Origin: Hyalella azteca
Lineage: Eukaryota > Arthropoda > Malacostraca > Amphipoda > Hyalellidae
DNA: 64,000 nucleotides
Assembly (NCBI RefSeq): GCF_000764305.2
Contig: NW_025936103.1
Span: 233,894-297,893, forward strand
Direction of reading: 5' to 3'
Made by a program: the position numbers and the translations under genes. How positions within the stretch are numbered: the first letter of the stretch is position 1; each line of letters opens with the position of its first letter. Below, in pieces: positions 1 through 64,000 of this stretch. Below the pieces are notes generated by a model. It saw only the letters and a list, made by a program, of their open reading frames with translations. It did no database searches and was not told the DNA's origin.

Positions 1-167
1 AATATTATATAAAAATATATCTATATATTATATAATAAAATATACCGTATCTAATATAATATAAATTGGGTCTAATATCTTAATATAAGCATGACTTGGC
101 CTCTCTTTACCGGATATATAAAGTATTTAAATTAAATGATGAAGTTCACCCAGTCTCCCTCATACAG
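1..167. other. Intron upstream of first visible exon
   Basis: Very AT-rich sequence rich in TATA/TAATATA runs, ending in the acceptor of exon 1. No other feature seen. Confidence 0.6.
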
Positions 168-63696
<63,529 letters not shown>

Positions 63697-64000
63697 GTAA
63701 GCAAGGATTTCTTACCTTCTTTGTGCACGGATTGAGCAAGCAAAGCAACAGAAAACAGGCTCAAAAAGGGCCAACTTTCAGGTATATGATGATTACAACA
63801 GCTAACGAAAGAACAGTTGTAATGGAAGCGTTTAATGTCGTCTTCGTTATATCCCTTTCCGGGTAAGCATAGAAATATGCAGAAATTGAAGTTTCTGAAG
63901 CCAGTAAAAGAAAATATGATCTATTGTAAGATATAGTTACTCGTATGTATTTGCCATAATTTCGCTTATTGAAATAGTGAATCGCATCTAAAGAATTTTT
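63697..64000. other. Start of intron 38
   Basis: Intron following the last visible exon; continues beyond the window. Nothing recognised. Confidence 0.6.

Overview
The window is eukaryotic nuclear DNA with very AT-rich introns and noticeably GC-richer exons. It looks arthropod, most likely crustacean: a nested secreted CUB-serine protease resembles the crustacean type, and the non-LTR retrotransposon tails are of a kind common in crustacean genomes. The species cannot be determined from the sequence alone.

Almost the whole window is one gene on the + strand, an axonemal dynein heavy chain of the single-headed inner-arm type (DNAH3/7/12-like). I reconstruct 38 consecutive coding exons between 168 and 63696. 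Every splice junction is phase-compatible, giving one uninterrupted frame of 5205 nt (about 1735 codons). It runs from inside the N-terminal tail, through the linker (exons about 10-20), into AAA1 (P-loop [10 protein letters not shown], exon 24; Walker B CFDEFNR, exon 25), AAA2 (P-loop GEPLSGKT, exon 30; DGPVDA, exon 32) and the start of AAA3 (P-loop GPSGTGKT, exon 38). The start codon lies upstream of the window; the rest of the motor, stalk and C-terminus lies downstream.

A second intact gene lies antisense inside the 10.5-kb intron 9: a single-exon, 448-residue secreted protease (signal peptide, CUB domain, Thr-rich linker, trypsin-like catalytic domain) at 19304-20650. It is flanked by two diverged direct copies of a roughly 630-bp sequence.

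The introns carry many repeats: about ten copies of a dispersed fold-back element with a CCGT-type microsatellite core (called element A here), several palindromic MITEs with recognisable target-site duplications (TA, CAG, 8-bp), 3' ends of non-LTR retrotransposons with pentanucleotide tails, and more than a dozen minisatellites.

The most unusual feature is that at least eight exons have their own edge, including the splice site, copied into an adjacent intronic tandem repeat: exons 10, 12, 16, 22 and 37 on the donor side, and 19, 23 and 28 on the acceptor side. This produces rows of near-identical decoy splice sites. At the seven other exons I find a stop or a frame problem for the extra sites; the duplicated exon 22 donor instead leaves a 21-codon in-frame extension. 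Other points of interest are a probable GC-AG intron, intronic inverted repeats bracketing exons 2-3 and exon 14, an exon 10 acceptor that sits at the end of a mobile repeat, and about five residues missing from AAA1 that suggest an unseen micro-exon.
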